NCBI GenBank assembly: GCA_040221175.1
Contig: JAVJVK010000001.1
Span: 62,001 to 126,000, forward strand
Direction: 5' to 3'
DNA: 64,000 nt
From: Phycisphaerales bacterium
Lineage (GTDB): Bacteria; Planctomycetota; Phycisphaerae; Phycisphaerales; UBA1924
The translations under genes and the position numbers were made by a program. The notes under the pieces are model-generated. The model ran no database searches and was not told the origin of the DNA. It worked only from the letters and a program-made list of their open reading frames with translations. Below, piece after piece: positions 34,312 to 43,175 of this stretch; position 1 is the first letter of the stretch; each line of letters starts with the position of its first letter.

Positions 34312-36243
34312 TCACTCGAGCGATGAAGAGCCAGACTCCCCAACTTCGGCAGGTTTGGGGCCTCGGTGCAGCGCAAGATCGTGGGCCTGGGCATATGCCT
34401 CGCCCATTTCCATCCAGTCGAACAGCCACGACCGCTGCTCGGCCGAGTTCCGCACGCGGATCCGCTCGCGCTGGGTGAGCTGGCAGAACTCGAGCATGCG
34501 GCGGGCCAGGGCCTCGACCGCCTGGGCCGTGGTCTTGTGCTTGCGCTGGAGCACCCACGGCGCCCAGCCGGCGGGCTGTGCGTGGCGTTCGGTGACGAAG
34601 TCGCCGAAGCCCGACATGTCGGTGGTGATGGCCGGTACACCCAGGGCCAGGCACTCCAGCGGCGTGTAACCCCAGGGCTCGTACGTGCTGGGAAAGATTC
34701 CCAGGTGGCAGCCGCGCACGAACTGGTCGTACTCCATGCCCCATAGGGGGTTCGTGGGGCTGATGAACTGGGGGTGGTAGACGATCTTGACACGGTCTTC
34801 AGGGTCGTTGCGCAGGCCGGCGACGGCGATCTCGCTGAGAACCTCGTCGCGGGGGTCGCCCTCGAGCGTGTGGGTGATGACGCTGGGCCAGCCCCGCGTG
34901 CGGAAGGCCGCCTGCGTGCGCTTGAGCCGGAGCATCCAGTACTCCTCGGCCATCGAGTCGAGCGAGACCCGCCCCTCGCTGGCCGCCGTCCGGAAGAGCC
35001 GCTCGCGCAGATCGTCGGCGATGTGTTCGCACACGTCCTCGAGTTCGTCCAGCACGGCCCGGTTCTGGAGCACCACCGGATCGATGGACCGCACGTCGCG
35101 CCGAGTGACGATGAACGATACCACCGTGTGGGGGTTGTCGGTCTCCTTCAGCAGTTCGTTCAGCCGGGCGTTGGCGCGGATGAACAGGTCGAAGCCCTTG
35201 TTGCGAGGCTCGTAGCGCCCGCTGGTGAAGAAGTAGAGCGTGTGGTCCAGGTCGATGGGCCGGGTGGGGAAGAAGTGCCCCATCGTGAAGTGGTGGACCT
35301 TGTCCTTGAACAGCGCGTGCAGCGTCTGGAACTCGTGGCCCACGCTCAGGCGGCCGATGTCCAGCCCGTTGGGCAGGATGGCGTCGGGCTTGCGTCCCAG
35401 CAGGTGCTCGCACTCCACGCCCGTCAGCGGGCTGATGGTCGTCATTACGTCGCAATCGCGCGCAGCCAGCCGCTCGTAGTCGTGCCGCGAGCGGATGCCG
35501 AAGCGGTCGGCCTCGGCGGCCGGGTCCAGCCCCACAACGGTCTCGGGTGGGTCGTCACTGCTGGCCAGGTAGCGGCCCAGCAGGGTGGCGTGCGTGGTGA
35601 ACACCGTCGAGATCGGCTGCTCTTCACGCTTCATGAGCGGAATGGCAAGCCCGCCCATCCACTCGTGGAAGTGGGCCATCACGCGGCGCGGGTGGCGGCG
35701 GGCGGGCCGCTGATCTCGCCAGGCGTGGTCCACGGCCCGCATGAAGTGGCGCGTGACGTCGGCAAAGGCGATCACCCCGTCGACCATCTCGTCGCCGCTG
35801 GGCGAACTCACCTTGTCGTGCTGCCAGAGGTAGAACTTCTCGCTGTTGATGCGTTCGGCCGGCAGCTTGTTGTCCAGCAGCACCACGCGAGGCCGCCCCG
35901 GCACCAGCCAGCGCCCGGTATGGCACGCGATGCCGATGTCGTCCAGGGCGGCCACGGCCCGGGCCAGCCACCCCGTAGGCCGACGCGGCTCCATCTCCAG
36001 GGCCGCCTGCTCGGGCACGTACGGGCCGACCATCAGGTATCGATCATCCCAATGGTCGACCATGGTGGCCGCCTTCGACCGCAGCACCTGGTAGATGCCC
36101 CCGATGGGGTTGCACACCTCGTAGCCGACCTCGACCAGCAGCACCCCCGGCGAACCACGGCCGCCGGGCAGCGTCGTGGGTCGGTCTGGTTCATGTTCCG
36201 CTCTGATCGGGGCCACGTCGCTCTCCGTGCGAGGCATCGCCAT
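34312..36243 (-). CDS. GT3-type (eukaryote-like) glycogen synthase
   Basis: 643 residues from ATG 36243; ATG 36237 and TTG 36258 are alternatives. GT3 synthases elongate glycogen with UDP-glucose, unlike the common bacterial GT5 enzyme GlgA that uses ADP-glucose. Family marks: EVGYEVCNPIGGIYQVLRSK at the start, HFHEWMGGLAIPLMKR, VFTTHATLLGRYLA, TTISPLTGVECEHLLGRKPD, LPNGLDI, FFTSGRYEPRNKGFDLFIRA and YEPWGYTPLECLALGVPAIT. The last resembles the donor-binding signature of yeast and animal glycogen synthases. It lies upstream of glgP and opposite the branching-enzyme operon. No glgA or glgC is in the window. Confidence 0.9.
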   Translation of the reverse strand: MAMPRTESDVAPIRAEHEPDRPTTLPGGRGSPGVLLVEVGYEVCNPIGGIYQVLRSKAATMVDHWDDRYLMVGPYVPEQAALEMEPRRPTGWLARAVAALDDIGIACHTGRWLVPGRPRVVLLDNKLPAERINSEKFYLWQHDKVSSPSGDEMVDGVIAFADVTRHFMRAVDHAWRDQRPARRHPRRVMAHFHEWMGGLAIPLMKREEQPISTVFTTHATLLGRYLASSDDPPETVVGLDPAAEADRFGIRSRHDYERLAARDCDVMTTISPLTGVECEHLLGRKPDAILPNGLDIGRLSVGHEFQTLHALFKDKVHHFTMGHFFPTRPIDLDHTLYFFTSGRYEPRNKGFDLFIRANARLNELLKETDNPHTVVSFIVTRRDVRSIDPVVLQNRAVLDELEDVCEHIADDLRERLFRTAASEGRVSLDSMAEEYWMLRLKRTQAAFRTRGWPSVITHTLEGDPRDEVLSEIAVAGLRNDPEDRVKIVYHPQFISPTNPLWGMEYDQFVRGCHLGIFPSTYEPWGYTPLECLALGVPAITTDMSGFGDFVTERHAQPAGWAPWVLQRKHKTTAQAVEALARRMLEFCQLTQRERIRVRNSAEQRSWLFDWMEMGEAYAQAHDLALHRGPKPAEVGESGSSSLE

Positions 36244-36554
36244 GCCCGCGCCGCGCAATCCTTGCGCCGCTCGGGTCGGCTCGTCGTATCTTCGGCTCCG
36301 TCAGTGGGAGAGGAGCGTCAATCCACTATCGGTCTTGGCGGTGGCGGGCGTGAGCGGGAATCGGCCCACGATGTCGCGAAATGCGCATGCTCGCAGGCTG
36401 TTCGTTGGGGTTTTATGAATCCGTCGCCAGACTGCCGCAAAAGTCGGCCCTTCGGCTGGTCGATATTTTCGGCGAACCGTACGATTGATCAGGAGAATCA
36501 ATCGGTGCGGCGGCTCTCGGCGGACGAATTCCGCCGCCCGGATGGAGGTGGGCC
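36244..36554. other. divergent intergenic region of the glycogen cluster
   Basis: This 311-base gap separates the minus-strand synthase operon from the plus-strand DUF2934 gene. No convincing reading frame is seen. It should hold promoters for both directions. It is AT-richer around 36415-36505 and contains a perfect inverted repeat, GATTGAT/ATCAATC (36483-36489 and 36497-36503), whose seven-base loop reads CAGGAGA. This may be an operator, or a hairpin presenting a ribosome-binding-like sequence. Confidence 0.5.
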
Positions 36555-36962
36555 GTGATCGGCTCGAACAGCACAGCGCTCCGCCAGCATGCCTATTCGG
36601 TGTTCACCGCATCGCGGCGCGAGCGTGAGAGCAGGGCGCCGGAATCTGTTCGCCGGCTCCTCATTCCTGACCAGCCGGCATCGGGCCGGATAGAGCCCCA
36701 GCGAGTCGTCGAGGCCAAGCGCCCGCTCGGCGGTGTCGCCGCCAACGAGAGCCCCGGGGCCGTCCGGGCATCGCTGCTGCGAGCCGAGCCGGCAAAGTCC
36801 CGTGCGGCTTCGGAGCGAGCCCGTGGTCCCGAGCCAACGCACGAAGAGATCCGCCAGCGGGCCTATGAGTTGTTCGAGGCGCGGGGCGGCGCTCCCGGCG
36901 ACCCCGTCGCAGACTGGCTCCAAGCCGAGAGAGAGCTTCGCCAGGAGCGAGGTCACGGCTGA
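36555..36962 (+). CDS. DUF2934 domain protein
   Basis: 135 residues from GTG 36555 with GGAGG six bases upstream. The end is the short DUF2934 motif: EEIRQRAYELFEARGGAPGD, then PVADWLQAERELRQE. The N-terminus has a partial echo of the same motif, LRQHAYSVFTASRRERE, and the middle is a Pro/Ala/Arg-rich linker. DUF2934 domains are found in many soil and marine bacteria with no assigned role. In this cluster it precedes glgB by 116 bases, and a glycogen-related role is only a guess. Confidence 0.72.
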   Translation: MIGSNSTALRQHAYSVFTASRRERESRAPESVRRLLIPDQPASGRIEPQRVVEAKRPLGGVAANESPGAVRASLLRAEPAKSRAASERARGPEPTHEEIRQRAYELFEARGGAPGDPVADWLQAERELRQERGHG

Positions 36963-37078
36963 TTCAGCGGGCATGACTTCGATCTAAGGGGTTTCCGAAG
37001 GCGATCCGTGCTGGATCGGCCACGGTTTTCGGTCGATCTGGGCTCTGGCGGCCCTCGCGCCGCTCGGAGAGCCCAGAC

Positions 37079-39034
37079 GTGACCAACCATCTCTTAATGA
37101 TCCCGCCCGACGCACGCCACGCTGTAGGCCAGACCCAAGACCACGGCTGGATCTCTGCCGACGACCAGTACTGGTTCAACGAGGGCACCCACGCCCACCT
37201 GTACGAGAAGCTCGGCGCCCACCCGCTGCCGGGCGGGCAGGGCGTTCGGTTCGGCGTCTGGGCGCCCAATGCCCGGGCCGTCTCGGTGGTGGGGGATTGG
37301 AACTACTGGTCTCCCGGAGCCGACACCCTGACCCCGGTGGGCAGCAGCGGGCTGTGGGTCGGCGTCGCCGCCAACGCGCGCGAGGGCGCCCACTACAAGT
37401 ACGTCATCGACTCGCACGCGGGCGGCAGGCGGCTCGAAAAAACCGATCCATTTGGTTTTCGGCAGGAGCAGCCGCCCCGTACGGCCTCGATCGTGCAGGG
37501 GCTCGGCTACGAATGGAATGACGACGCGTGGATGCGGACCCGCGGCCAGCGCCACAAGGTCGACCAGCCCATGAGCATCTACGAATTGCACCTGGGCTCG
37601 TGGCGGCGCGTGCCAGAAGACGGCAACCGAAGCCTGAACTACCGCGAACTCGCGCCCGTGCTGTCCGAGTACTGCAACCGGCTTGGGTTCACGCACGTCG
37701 AGCTCATGCCGGTCATGGAGCACCCGCTCTACAAGAGCTGGGGCTACCAGACCGTGGGCTACTTCGCGCCCACGAGCCGGTATGGCACGCCGCAGGACTT
37801 CATGTTCCTCATTGATACGCTGCACCAGGCGGGCATCGGCGTGATCCTCGACTGGGTGCCCAGCCACTTCCCGGCCGACGCCCACGGGCTGGCGCTGTTC
37901 GACGGCACGCACCTGTTCGAGCATGCCGACCCGCGCGAGGGCTTCCACCCCGACTGGAAGTCGATGATCTTCAACTATGGGCGGCACGAGGTCCGCAGCT
38001 TCCTCATCTCCAGCGCCATGTTCTGGCTGGACAAATACCACGTTGATGGCATCCGCGTCGACGCCGTCGCCTCGATGCTCTACCGCGACTACTCGCGCAA
38101 GGAAGGCGAGTGGGTGCCCAACCGCTTCGGCGGGCGCGAGAACCTGGAAGCCATCGACTTCCTCCGCCAGCTCAATACGACGCTGTACGGGGCCCATCCG
38201 GACATCGTGACCTTTGCCGAGGAATCGACCGCATGGCCCGGCGTGACGCGCCCGGCCCATCTGGGCGGGCTGGGCTTCGGGTACAAGTGGGACATGGGCT
38301 GGATGCACGACACACTGACGTACCTGGGGCACGAGCCCATCCACCGCAAGTACCACCACAACGAGATCAGCTTCCGCGCGGTCTACCAGTTCAGCGAGAA
38401 CTACGTCATGCCGCTCAGCCACGACGAGGTCGTGCACGGCAAGGGCTCGCTGCTGGATCGCATGCCGGGTGACGAATGGCAGCGGCTTGCAAACCTTCGG
38501 CTTCTCTACGGATTGCAATGGACCCAGCCGGGCAAGAAGCTGCTGTTCATGGGCGGCGAGCTGGCGCAGGTGCCCGAATGGGACCACGACTCGAGCATCG
38601 AGTGGCATCTGGAGGGCGTGCCCAGCCACGCGGGCATCGCTGCGCTGGTGGGCACGCTGAACGATCTCTACAAGCGAGAGCCGGCGCTGCACGAGCGAGA
38701 CTGCGAGCAGCGTGGGTTCGAATGGGTCGACTGCACCGATAGCGAAGACACGGTCATCGCGTTCCTCCGCCGCGGCGTGCGGGAGCGCGACACCGTGCTG
38801 GTGGTGGCAAACTTCACGCCCGTGGTTCGCTACGGCTACACGCTGGGCGTGCCCTTCGGCGGGCGGTGGCGCGAAGTGCTGAATACCGATGCCGAGTGCT
38901 TCGGTGGATCGGGCGTGGGCAACATGGGCGGTGTCGACGCCATCGAAGCGCCCTCGCACGGTCGACCGAATCGACTCGACCTCACGCTGCCGCCGCTGTC
39001 GGTCATCGTGCTGCGGTGCGAGCCGGCCGAATGA
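37079..39034 (+). CDS. glgB: 1,4-alpha-glucan branching enzyme GlgB, GH13
   Basis: 651 residues from GTG 37079, preceded by GGAGA. GlgB cuts alpha-1,4 chains and re-joins them as alpha-1,6 branches. The N-terminal CBM48 is seen (GVRFGVWAPNARAVSVVGDW). The GH13 barrel carries the four conserved regions: DWVPSHFPAD; GIRVDAVASMLYRDY, with the nucleophile Asp; TFAEESTAWPGVT, with the general acid Glu; and PLSHDEVVHGKGSLL, with the third catalytic Asp. The C-terminal beta domain ends LPPLSVIVLRCEP. The start of malQ overlaps its stop by four bases (ATGA), so synthesis of both enzymes is coupled. Confidence 0.95.
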   Translation: MTNHLLMIPPDARHAVGQTQDHGWISADDQYWFNEGTHAHLYEKLGAHPLPGGQGVRFGVWAPNARAVSVVGDWNYWSPGADTLTPVGSSGLWVGVAANAREGAHYKYVIDSHAGGRRLEKTDPFGFRQEQPPRTASIVQGLGYEWNDDAWMRTRGQRHKVDQPMSIYELHLGSWRRVPEDGNRSLNYRELAPVLSEYCNRLGFTHVELMPVMEHPLYKSWGYQTVGYFAPTSRYGTPQDFMFLIDTLHQAGIGVILDWVPSHFPADAHGLALFDGTHLFEHADPREGFHPDWKSMIFNYGRHEVRSFLISSAMFWLDKYHVDGIRVDAVASMLYRDYSRKEGEWVPNRFGGRENLEAIDFLRQLNTTLYGAHPDIVTFAEESTAWPGVTRPAHLGGLGFGYKWDMGWMHDTLTYLGHEPIHRKYHHNEISFRAVYQFSENYVMPLSHDEVVHGKGSLLDRMPGDEWQRLANLRLLYGLQWTQPGKKLLFMGGELAQVPEWDHDSSIEWHLEGVPSHAGIAALVGTLNDLYKREPALHERDCEQRGFEWVDCTDSEDTVIAFLRRGVRERDTVLVVANFTPVVRYGYTLGVPFGGRWREVLNTDAECFGGSGVGNMGGVDAIEAPSHGRPNRLDLTLPPLSVIVLRCEPAE

Positions 39035-40713
39035 GCGTCCGAAGCGAAGATTCTCGCGATCCCGCCCTGCTGCGCGTCGCACGGGCCCATGGCCTGCTCA
39101 CCGAGCACGAGAACGGGATGGGCGTGCGGTGCTTCCCGAGCGAGGCGGCGATCATTGCCGTGCTGCGTGGGCTGGGCGTCGATCCCGATCGCCCCAGCGA
39201 CGCGCAACCCAGATCGCCAGTAGCCGGTCCGCCCAAGCGGTTCTGGCGCGACGAGCGGCGGCGCCTGGGCATTTTTGCGCCGCTCTATGCGATCCGATCC
39301 ATGCGTAGTGCCGGGGTGGGGGGACTGGAAGACCTCGGTCGCCTGTGCGAGTGGGCCGGTGGCCTGGGCGTCTCGCTGGTGAGCACGCTGCCGCTGCTGT
39401 CGGGTCGCTATGCCACACCCATCGATGGCTGCCCTTATGCGCCGCTGAGCCGAAGCGTGTTCAGCGAACTCTTCCTCGATCTATGGGATGTCATGACGCC
39501 CACTGAACGTGAGGAATCGGCAAGGCTCACCGCGTCTCCCATGATTGACTATGAAGCGAGCTGGCAGCTCAAGCGCGGCGTGCTGGCGCGAGAATCCACC
39601 GCGGCCGATCCGGTGGCGATCGAGACCCTTCTTGACGCCGATCCGCTCGTGGCCCAGTACGTCCGCTGGCGGGCCGAGCACGAGGGCGGCGGCCCCGACG
39701 CCGAGCGACTCTATGGCTTTGCCCAGTTGCGGCTGCACGAGCAACTCTCGGCCCTGCGATCGCGTGCCGAGGCGGCCGGCTGCGGGCTCTACCTCGACCT
39801 GCCCGTGGGCGTGACCGCCAACGGGTTCGACGTCCATCGCACGCCCGATGCGTACGCCAAGGGCATCGCCGTCGGTGCGCCGCCCGACGCATACTTCCCC
39901 GAGGGCCAGGTCTGGGGCTTCCCGCCGATGCTGCCCGAGCACGCCCGCCTGAGCGGCCACGGCGAACTGATCGAGGCCACGCGACGACACCTGCGCTACG
40001 CCAGCACCCTGCGGCTCGACCACGTCATGGGCCTGTGGCGGTTGTACTGGGTGCCCGAAGGCCACGGCGCCGACGACGGCGTCTATGTTCAGTACGATGC
40101 GGGCGGGGCGCTCGACGCAATGGCCGAACTCTCCCAAGAGCACGAAGCGCTCTTCATCGGCGAGAACCTGGGAACGGTGCCGCCCGAAGTCGATGCGGCC
40201 ATGATCGACCGGGGCCTGGTCGGCATGACGGCCGCCCAGTACGACGGCGGCGATCAGGCCATGGCTCCCGGGGCCGCCAAGCCCGATCTCATCGCCGCCC
40301 CGAACACCCACGACATGCCGACCTTCGCGGGCTATCTGGCGGGCCGGGACATCGACCTGCGTCGATCGCTACGACTGCTCGATGCCTCGGGCGCCGCGTT
40401 CGATCATCGCATTCGGTCGGCTGCCGTAAAGGCCCTGCACGAGCGGCTGAGCGTGCGCGATGAAGCGGGGTTGTTTGATGCACTCGTCGATCGGCTGTGC
40501 GCTTCGCCGGCGCCGATCGTGATGGTGGCGCTCGAGGACCTGTGGGCGGAGACCGAACCACAGAACATTCCAGGCGTCAGCGAGGGCTACCCATGCTGGC
40601 GGCGGCCCATGCGATGGACGCTTGAAGAAGTGATCGCCGACGATAGCATCGCGGCCCGGCTGCGCGGCTGGGCGAGCGGTATTGGTCAGCGATCCGGAGC
40701 AGGCGCCTCATGA
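39031..40713 (+). CDS. malQ: 4-alpha-glucanotransferase (amylomaltase), GH77
   Basis: 560 residues. MalQ moves maltodextrin segments between chains and frees glucose. All three GH77 catalytic residues are visible: Asp330 in TLRLDHVMGLWRLYW, Glu378 in FIGENLGTVPPEV and Asp428 in PNTHDMPTF. Other family marks are FAPLYAIRSMRSAG at the start, GLYLDLPVGVTANGFDV, and PPDAYFPEGQVWGFPP. The C-terminal part (NIPGVSEGYPCWRRPMRWTL) is also typical. Its start and stop both overlap neighbours by four bases. It would process short dextrins left by GlgP and the GH57 enzyme. Confidence 0.93.
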   Translation: MSVRSEDSRDPALLRVARAHGLLTEHENGMGVRCFPSEAAIIAVLRGLGVDPDRPSDAQPRSPVAGPPKRFWRDERRRLGIFAPLYAIRSMRSAGVGGLEDLGRLCEWAGGLGVSLVSTLPLLSGRYATPIDGCPYAPLSRSVFSELFLDLWDVMTPTEREESARLTASPMIDYEASWQLKRGVLARESTAADPVAIETLLDADPLVAQYVRWRAEHEGGGPDAERLYGFAQLRLHEQLSALRSRAEAAGCGLYLDLPVGVTANGFDVHRTPDAYAKGIAVGAPPDAYFPEGQVWGFPPMLPEHARLSGHGELIEATRRHLRYASTLRLDHVMGLWRLYWVPEGHGADDGVYVQYDAGGALDAMAELSQEHEALFIGENLGTVPPEVDAAMIDRGLVGMTAAQYDGGDQAMAPGAAKPDLIAAPNTHDMPTFAGYLAGRDIDLRRSLRLLDASGAAFDHRIRSAAVKALHERLSVRDEAGLFDALVDRLCASPAPIVMVALEDLWAETEPQNIPGVSEGYPCWRRPMRWTLEEVIADDSIAARLRGWASGIGQRSGAGAS

Positions 40714-43124
40714 ATCGGTACGTGTGCATCCATGGCCACTTCTATCAGCCGCCGCGCGAGAACCCATGGCTCGAAGCGGTCGAAGTGCAGGACTCGGCCT
40801 ATCCGTATCACGATTGGAACGAGCGGATCACCGCCGAGTGCTACCAGCCTAACGGGCAGGCGCGAATCCTTGACGAGCAGGGCTGGATCGAGCGCATCAA
40901 CAACAACTACGCCCACATCAGCTTCAACTTCGGCCCCACGCTGCTCTCATGGATGCAGGAACATGCGCCGGAGGCCTACCAGGCGATCCTCGAAGCCGAT
41001 CGGCACAGCATCGAGATCAACGCCGGGCACGGCTCGGCCATCGCCCAGGCGTACAACCACATGATCATGCCGCTCGCCAACGCGCGAGACCGGCGGACGC
41101 AGGTGCTGTGGGGCATCCGAGACTTCGAGCATCGCTTCGGCCGTCGCCCGGAGGGCATGTGGCTGCCCGAGACCGCGGCAAATCGCGACACGCTCGACGA
41201 ACTGGCTCGTCAGCGGGTTGCCTTTACGATACTCGCGCCACGCCAGGCGATGCGCTATCGCAGGATCGGCAGCGACCAGTGGATTGACGCCAGGCATCAC
41301 GGCGTCGATCCGCGGCGGCCGTATCTCGTCAGGCTCGAGGATGGACGCAGCATCGCCGTCTTCTTCTACGACGGCCCGCTCTCCCAAGCGGTCGCCTTCG
41401 AGCGTCTGCTGGCAAACGGCGAGCAATTCGCCAACCGCCTGCTCGGAGGCATCGATCACGGCCGCCACGAGCCCCAACTGGTCCACATCGCCACCGATGG
41501 CGAGAGCTACGGCCACCATCACCCCTATGGCGACATGGCCCTGTCGTACGCGGTGCGACGGATCATGACCGGCAGCGAGGCGACGCTGGTCAACTACGGC
41601 CGCTTCCTCGAATTGCACCCGCCAGAATGGGAAGCCGAGATCATCGATGATTCGTCCTGGAGCTGCGTGCACGGCGTGGAGCGTTGGCGGAGCGACTGCG
41701 GCTGTCATTCCGGTGGCCGACCGAACTGGAACCAATCCTGGCGTGCCCCGCTGCGAGAAGCGCTCGACTGGCTCCGAGACGAGATGGCGCCACGCTTCGA
41801 GCGCGAGGCGGGGGCCCTGCTCATCGATACGTGGGCGGCTCGAGACGAGTACATCGAGGTCATCCTCGACCGAGACCAGGGACGGGTCAAGGACTTCATC
41901 GAGCGACACGTCGGCGCCCACGAGGGCACGATCGACTACACGCGTATCCTGCGACTGCTCGAGATCCAGCGCAACGCCATGCTCATGTACACGAGCTGCG
42001 GCTGGTTCTTCGACGAGCTGACGGGCATCGAGACCGTGCAGGTCTTGCAGTATGCCGGCCGCGTGATTCAGATCGCCGAAGGCCTGTTCGAAGAGAGCTT
42101 CGAGGAAGCGTTCCTGGATCGCCTCAGCAAGGCGCGCAGCAATCTCCCCGAGCATGGCGATGGACGTGAGGTGTATCTGAGCATGGTCCGGCCGGCCAAG
42201 GTCGACCTCCTGAAGATGGCCGAGCACTACGCGGTCATCTCGCTCTTCGAAGAGACCGACGAAGCCAGCCAGGTGTACTGCTATGACGTTCGGAGCGACG
42301 ATCGACACGAAATGAGTGCGGGGCGGACGCGACTGCGCGTGGGTCGGGCCACGCTGACCAGTCGCATCAGCCTCAACAGCCAGCAAGTGACCTATGCCGT
42401 TCTTCACCTGGCCGATCACATCATCACCGGCGGCGCCGGGCTTGAGGTCAGCGACGAGGTGCTCGCGGGTTTCCTGGGGGAGGCCCGGCAGGCGTTCGAC
42501 ATGGCCCAGTACGGCAAGCTGCTGCGGCTGATCGAGCAGAACTTCGGCAGTTCCACATTCTCGCTGGCCTCGCTCTTTAAGGACGAGCAGCGCCGCGTGG
42601 CCGAACAAGTTCTCGAGGGCGCTCTGGATAGCGCCGAGGCGACCTATCGGCGGATGTACGACGACCAGGCGCCGCTGCTGCACTTCCTGCATGCGTTGAA
42701 GATTCCGGCCCCACGGGCCCTGTACTTCCCGGTCGAACTGGTGCTCAATGCCGACCTGGTCCGCATCCTGCGCGACGATCATCCTGACGTAGGCAAGGCC
42801 CGGCAGATCCTCCAGCGGGCAGAGCAGGCCGGCGTCGAACTCGATCGCTCGACGCTGTCATACGTGGCCGAAGCCGCCCTGGCCCGCCTGAGCGAGCGGC
42901 TGCTGGCCGACCCAGCCGACGCCGAATCACTGCATTCGATCGGCATCCTCGTGGACATGGTCGAGGCTTCGCCATTCCAGGTGCGATTGGACGCTGCGCA
43001 GAACGCCTTGTACCGGGTGCTCCAGGACCTCGACCACACGCTGCACTCCGGCCGCGTCGTCGATGCATCCGCGTGGCGGCACGAGGTCGAGCGGGTCGCG
43101 GCGCTCCTGAAAATCCGTTCATAA
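40710..43124 (+). CDS. GH57-family glycoside hydrolase with DUF3536 C-terminus
   Basis: 804 residues. The N-terminal 7-stranded barrel begins YVCIHGHFYQPPRENPWLEA, the GH57 opening, and has GMWLPETAANRDTL with the predicted nucleophile Glu154. HIATDGESYGHHHPYGDMAL is another family block, whose Asp is the likely acid/base. The DUF3536-type C-terminal half is largely helical (EIQRNAMLMYTSCGWFFDEL; ETVQVLQYAGRVIQIAEGLF). GH57 covers amylases, branching enzymes and 4-alpha-glucanotransferases; for the DUF3536 subgroup the substrate is not settled in my knowledge. The start overlaps malQ by four bases, so it probably acts on glycogen-derived glucans in the cytoplasm (no signal peptide). Confidence 0.88.
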   Translation: MNRYVCIHGHFYQPPRENPWLEAVEVQDSAYPYHDWNERITAECYQPNGQARILDEQGWIERINNNYAHISFNFGPTLLSWMQEHAPEAYQAILEADRHSIEINAGHGSAIAQAYNHMIMPLANARDRRTQVLWGIRDFEHRFGRRPEGMWLPETAANRDTLDELARQRVAFTILAPRQAMRYRRIGSDQWIDARHHGVDPRRPYLVRLEDGRSIAVFFYDGPLSQAVAFERLLANGEQFANRLLGGIDHGRHEPQLVHIATDGESYGHHHPYGDMALSYAVRRIMTGSEATLVNYGRFLELHPPEWEAEIIDDSSWSCVHGVERWRSDCGCHSGGRPNWNQSWRAPLREALDWLRDEMAPRFEREAGALLIDTWAARDEYIEVILDRDQGRVKDFIERHVGAHEGTIDYTRILRLLEIQRNAMLMYTSCGWFFDELTGIETVQVLQYAGRVIQIAEGLFEESFEEAFLDRLSKARSNLPEHGDGREVYLSMVRPAKVDLLKMAEHYAVISLFEETDEASQVYCYDVRSDDRHEMSAGRTRLRVGRATLTSRISLNSQQVTYAVLHLADHIITGGAGLEVSDEVLAGFLGEARQAFDMAQYGKLLRLIEQNFGSSTFSLASLFKDEQRRVAEQVLEGALDSAEATYRRMYDDQAPLLHFLHALKIPAPRALYFPVELVLNADLVRILRDDHPDVGKARQILQRAEQAGVELDRSTLSYVAEAALARLSERLLADPADAESLHSIGILVDMVEASPFQVRLDAAQNALYRVLQDLDHTLHSGRVVDASAWRHEVERVAALLKIRS

Positions 43125-43175
43125 GATGTTCTTAAGAAAACATTCACGCGAAAAGCCGCGTCCGACGGGGGAAAC

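Noticed and set aside
37094-39082. 662-codon minus-strand open frame
   Set aside because: Antisense to glgB, which has all GH13 motifs; the shadow has none.
40947-42782. 611-codon minus-strand open frame
   Set aside because: Antisense to the GH57 gene; no domain recognised.
43126-43143. AT-rich near-palindrome ATGTTCTTAAGAAAACAT as an operator
   Set aside because: The symmetry is imperfect, and the run may simply be a promoter -10 region before the metallophosphatase gene. Too weak to call.
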